In this document: positions 6,572-7,777 of the stretch, one piece after another
Layout: every line of letters begins with the position of its first letter
How positions within the stretch are numbered: the first letter of the stretch is position 1
NCBI GenBank assembly: GCA_021799945.1
Contig: JAJYZK010000050.1
Span: 1-7,777, forward strand
Source: Acidobacteriota bacterium
Lineage (GTDB): Bacteria > Acidobacteriota > Terriglobia > Terriglobales > Acidobacteriaceae
DNA: 7,777 bases
Reading direction: 5' to 3'
Translations under genes and position numbers: made by a program
The notes under the pieces: generated by a model
Told to the model about the DNA's origin: nothing
Databases searched by the model: none
The model's input: the letters and a program-made list of their open reading frames with translations, nothing else

Positions 6572-6601
6572 ATTGTCCGGGCATGGAGCCCGCTTTGTCA
6601 A
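6572..6601 (-). promoter_or_regulatory. Sigma70-like promoter of purC-cvpA-fis
   Basis: On the - strand a consensus -35 box TTGACA (6596-6601) is separated by 18 bp from GACAAT (6572-6577), which matches four of six bases of TATAAT. The predicted start point near 6565 leaves a leader of about 28 bases before the TTG start, enough for the GGAAAG site and too short for a riboswitch. It supports transcription of purC apart from smc. Confidence 0.65.
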
Positions 6602-6756
6602 CGCAGGAAGCGGGCGTAGCGGGGCACTGGATCTCCGGCGCGGAGATTGCGGCGAAGGGCTCGCAGTTTGCGGTGGCGCTCAGGGGCAACAAAGGGCGTG
6701 GGCGCCGGATCCGCCAGGTAAGCGGAACGCGGAACCTCGCTGGCCGCGGAAATCAT
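6598..6756 (-). CDS. Possible small basic protein between smc and purC
   Basis: A 52-codon frame from ATG (6754-6756) to TGA (6598-6600), starting 19 bp after the smc stop on the same strand. It fills most of the otherwise empty 238-bp gap. The product begins MISAASEVPRSAYLADPAP and its second half is very Arg-rich (RHRKLRALRRNLRAG). No family is recognised and no membrane segment is present. The stop codon lies inside the TTGACA box of the purC promoter. The upstream sequence GCGGGATGATTTCCG offers only a weak ribosome binding site, and an in-frame TGA lies three codons upstream, so the ATG is the only start. It may be real and co-transcribed with smc, or chance in GC-rich DNA. Confidence 0.3.
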   Translation of the reverse strand: MISAASEVPRSAYLADPAPTPFVAPERHRKLRALRRNLRAGDPVPRYARFLR

Positions 6757-6767
6757 CGGAAATCATC
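6748..6767. repeat. Tandem 10-bp direct repeat after smc
   Basis: GGAAATCATC occurs twice, exactly and without a gap, nine bases beyond the smc stop. On the - strand it reads GATGATTTCC twice and creates two nearby ATG codons in different frames, one of which opens the possible small ORF. It may be a simple slippage duplication. Confidence 0.6.
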
Positions 6768-6775
6768 CCGCGCTG

Positions 6776-7777
6776 TCAGGCCATCGCCCGGCGCAGAGGC
6801 CCGCGCTCCCCGGGAAGCGATTCGCCGCTACCGCCGCCGAGCCGGACAGACACCACCTTGGAAACGCCGGGCTCCTGCATGGTGACGCCGTAGATCAGGT
6901 CCGCCCCGGTCATCATCCGTTTGGAGTGGGTGACCAGCAGAAACTGCGTGTCGCCGGCCATGGTGGTCAGCATTTCCGCCAATCGGCCGACGTTGCTCTC
7001 ATCGAGAGGCGCATCGACTTCATCGAGAAGGCAGAACGGGCTGGGCTGGAAGTTGAAGATCCCGACCAGCAGAGCGAGAGCCGCCAGCGCCTTTTCCCCG
7101 CCCGAGAGCAGCAAGACGTTCTGCAGTTTCTTGCCCGGAGGAGAGGCCACAATCTCGATCCCGCTTTCCGCCGTATTTTCCTCGTCGGTCAGCCGCATGA
7201 AGGCCTGACCCCCGCCGAAAAAGCTGGCGAAGGTTCTGCCGAAGTTGAGATTAATGCTGGCGAAGGCCTGCTGAAACTTTTCGCGGGTGATCTGATCGAT
7301 CTCTTTGATGGTCGATTGAGTATTTTCGATGGCGTCCACCAGATCGGCGCGCTGAGTCTCCAGAAACGCATGCCGCTCCGCCGTCTCCTTGTACTCCTCC
7401 AGCGCCATCATGTTGACCGGCCCCATGGCCTCCAGCTTCTGTTTCAGTTCGCGACAGGCCTCGTCCTCGGCGGCCAGCGCGTCGCCGTTGATGCGCGGCA
7501 GGTCTTGCTGCGCGCGCAGCGCCGCGGCTTCCACTCCCAGATCGCCAACGCACGCCGCCTCCATATATTCCAATTCGACGGCCAGCTTCGCCGCGCTCGC
7601 GCCGCGGTCGGCGCGCGTCTCGCGCAATCCGTGCAACTCGGCGCGCATGTCTTTCAGCCTCTGTTCGAGTTCGCGAAGCTGCAGACGCAGAAGCTGAGCC
7701 TCTTCGGAGCGCTGCGCGGCCTCCTGCTGCGCCCGCTCGCGTTCCTGGGCCAGGCGCTCGCGCTCCACCGACAGGCC
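6776..7777 (-). CDS. smc: Chromosome segregation protein SMC, C-terminal part (5' partial)
   Basis: The last 333 residues of SMC, the ATPase of the condensin complex (with ScpA and ScpB) that compacts and segregates the chromosome. The fragment starts in charged coiled coil rich in Glu, Arg and Gln (to about 155), then the C-terminal ATPase half. Seen there: GPVNMMALEEY (119-129), FGRTFASFFGGGQAFMRL near 179-196, the ABC signature LSGGEKALAAL (224-234), Walker B FCLLDEVDAPLDE (248-260) with its D-loop, and the H-loop VTHSK (282-286). The catalytic Glu of LLDE is present, so this half is intact. The frame is open to the window edge, so the N-terminal Walker A half and hinge lie outside; the GTG at 7766-7768 is internal. 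About 22 residues after the conserved domain are Gly/Arg-rich. It ends with TGA at 6776-6778. Confidence 0.96.
   Translation of the reverse strand, partial: GLSVERERLAQERERAQQEAAQRSEEAQLLRLQLRELEQRLKDMRAELHGLRETRADRGASAAKLAVELEYMEAACVGDLGVEAAALRAQQDLPRINGDALAAEDEACRELKQKLEAMGPVNMMALEEYKETAERHAFLETQRADLVDAIENTQSTIKEIDQITREKFQQAFASINLNFGRTFASFFGGGQAFMRLTDEENTAESGIEIVASPPGKKLQNVLLLSGGEKALAALALLVGIFNFQPSPFCLLDEVDAPLDESNVGRLAEMLTTMAGDTQFLLVTHSKRMMTGADLIYGVTMQEPGVSKVVSVRLGGGSGESLPGERGPLRRAMA

Noticed and set aside
6001..6885. A 294-codon + strand frame opposite purC and the smc end
   Set aside because: purC and smc on the other strand have unmistakable motifs; this frame has the composition of antisense GC-rich DNA.

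Overview
This window looks like a GC-rich chromosomal segment from a Gram-negative bacterium, most plausibly of the Acidobacteriota. That assignment is inference from gene content (a TPR-containing orphan secretin, a Fis-like gene behind purC-cvpA, a periplasmic DsbA-like protein with a Pro/Ala linker) and from an interspersed repeat of a kind I associate from memory with such genomes; no rRNA or tRNA gene is present to confirm it. No prophage, CRISPR array or biosynthetic cluster is visible. The window is mainly housekeeping genes plus one export or envelope pair and one small repeat element.

Left part (1-1924, + strand): the 3' part of an NAD+ synthetase gene (nadE), with its PP-loop intact and its upstream part outside the window, is followed after 42 bp by a secreted DsbA-like thioredoxin-fold protein with a CPHC active site. 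Middle part (2068-4155, - strand): a 695-residue secretin-family protein with TPR repeats converges on the DsbA-like gene. It is the only secretion gene in the window. The 510 bp upstream of it (4156-4665) hold a possible 52-codon ORF, a GC hairpin, and a 276-bp non-coding inverted-repeat element (4394-4669) that looks like a MITE or a REP-type composite. The right end of that element supplies the stop codon of the next gene.

Right part (4666-7777, all - strand): smc (3' part), a 238-bp gap, then purC, cvpA and a Fis-type HTH gene. A good sigma70-like promoter (TTGACA, 18 bp, GACAAT) precedes purC, so purC-cvpA-fis is probably one transcription unit separate from smc. purC makes SAICAR in purine synthesis. 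CvpA is a membrane protein whose gene is tied to purine operons in other bacteria too. The Fis-like protein is a small DNA-binding candidate.

The most interesting points are the repeat element forming the end of the Fis-like reading frame, the orphan TPR-secretin with a 60-residue n-region before its export signal, and two short ORFs of 52 codons in the intergenic gaps. I did not find convincing evidence of a wholly new multi-gene system.
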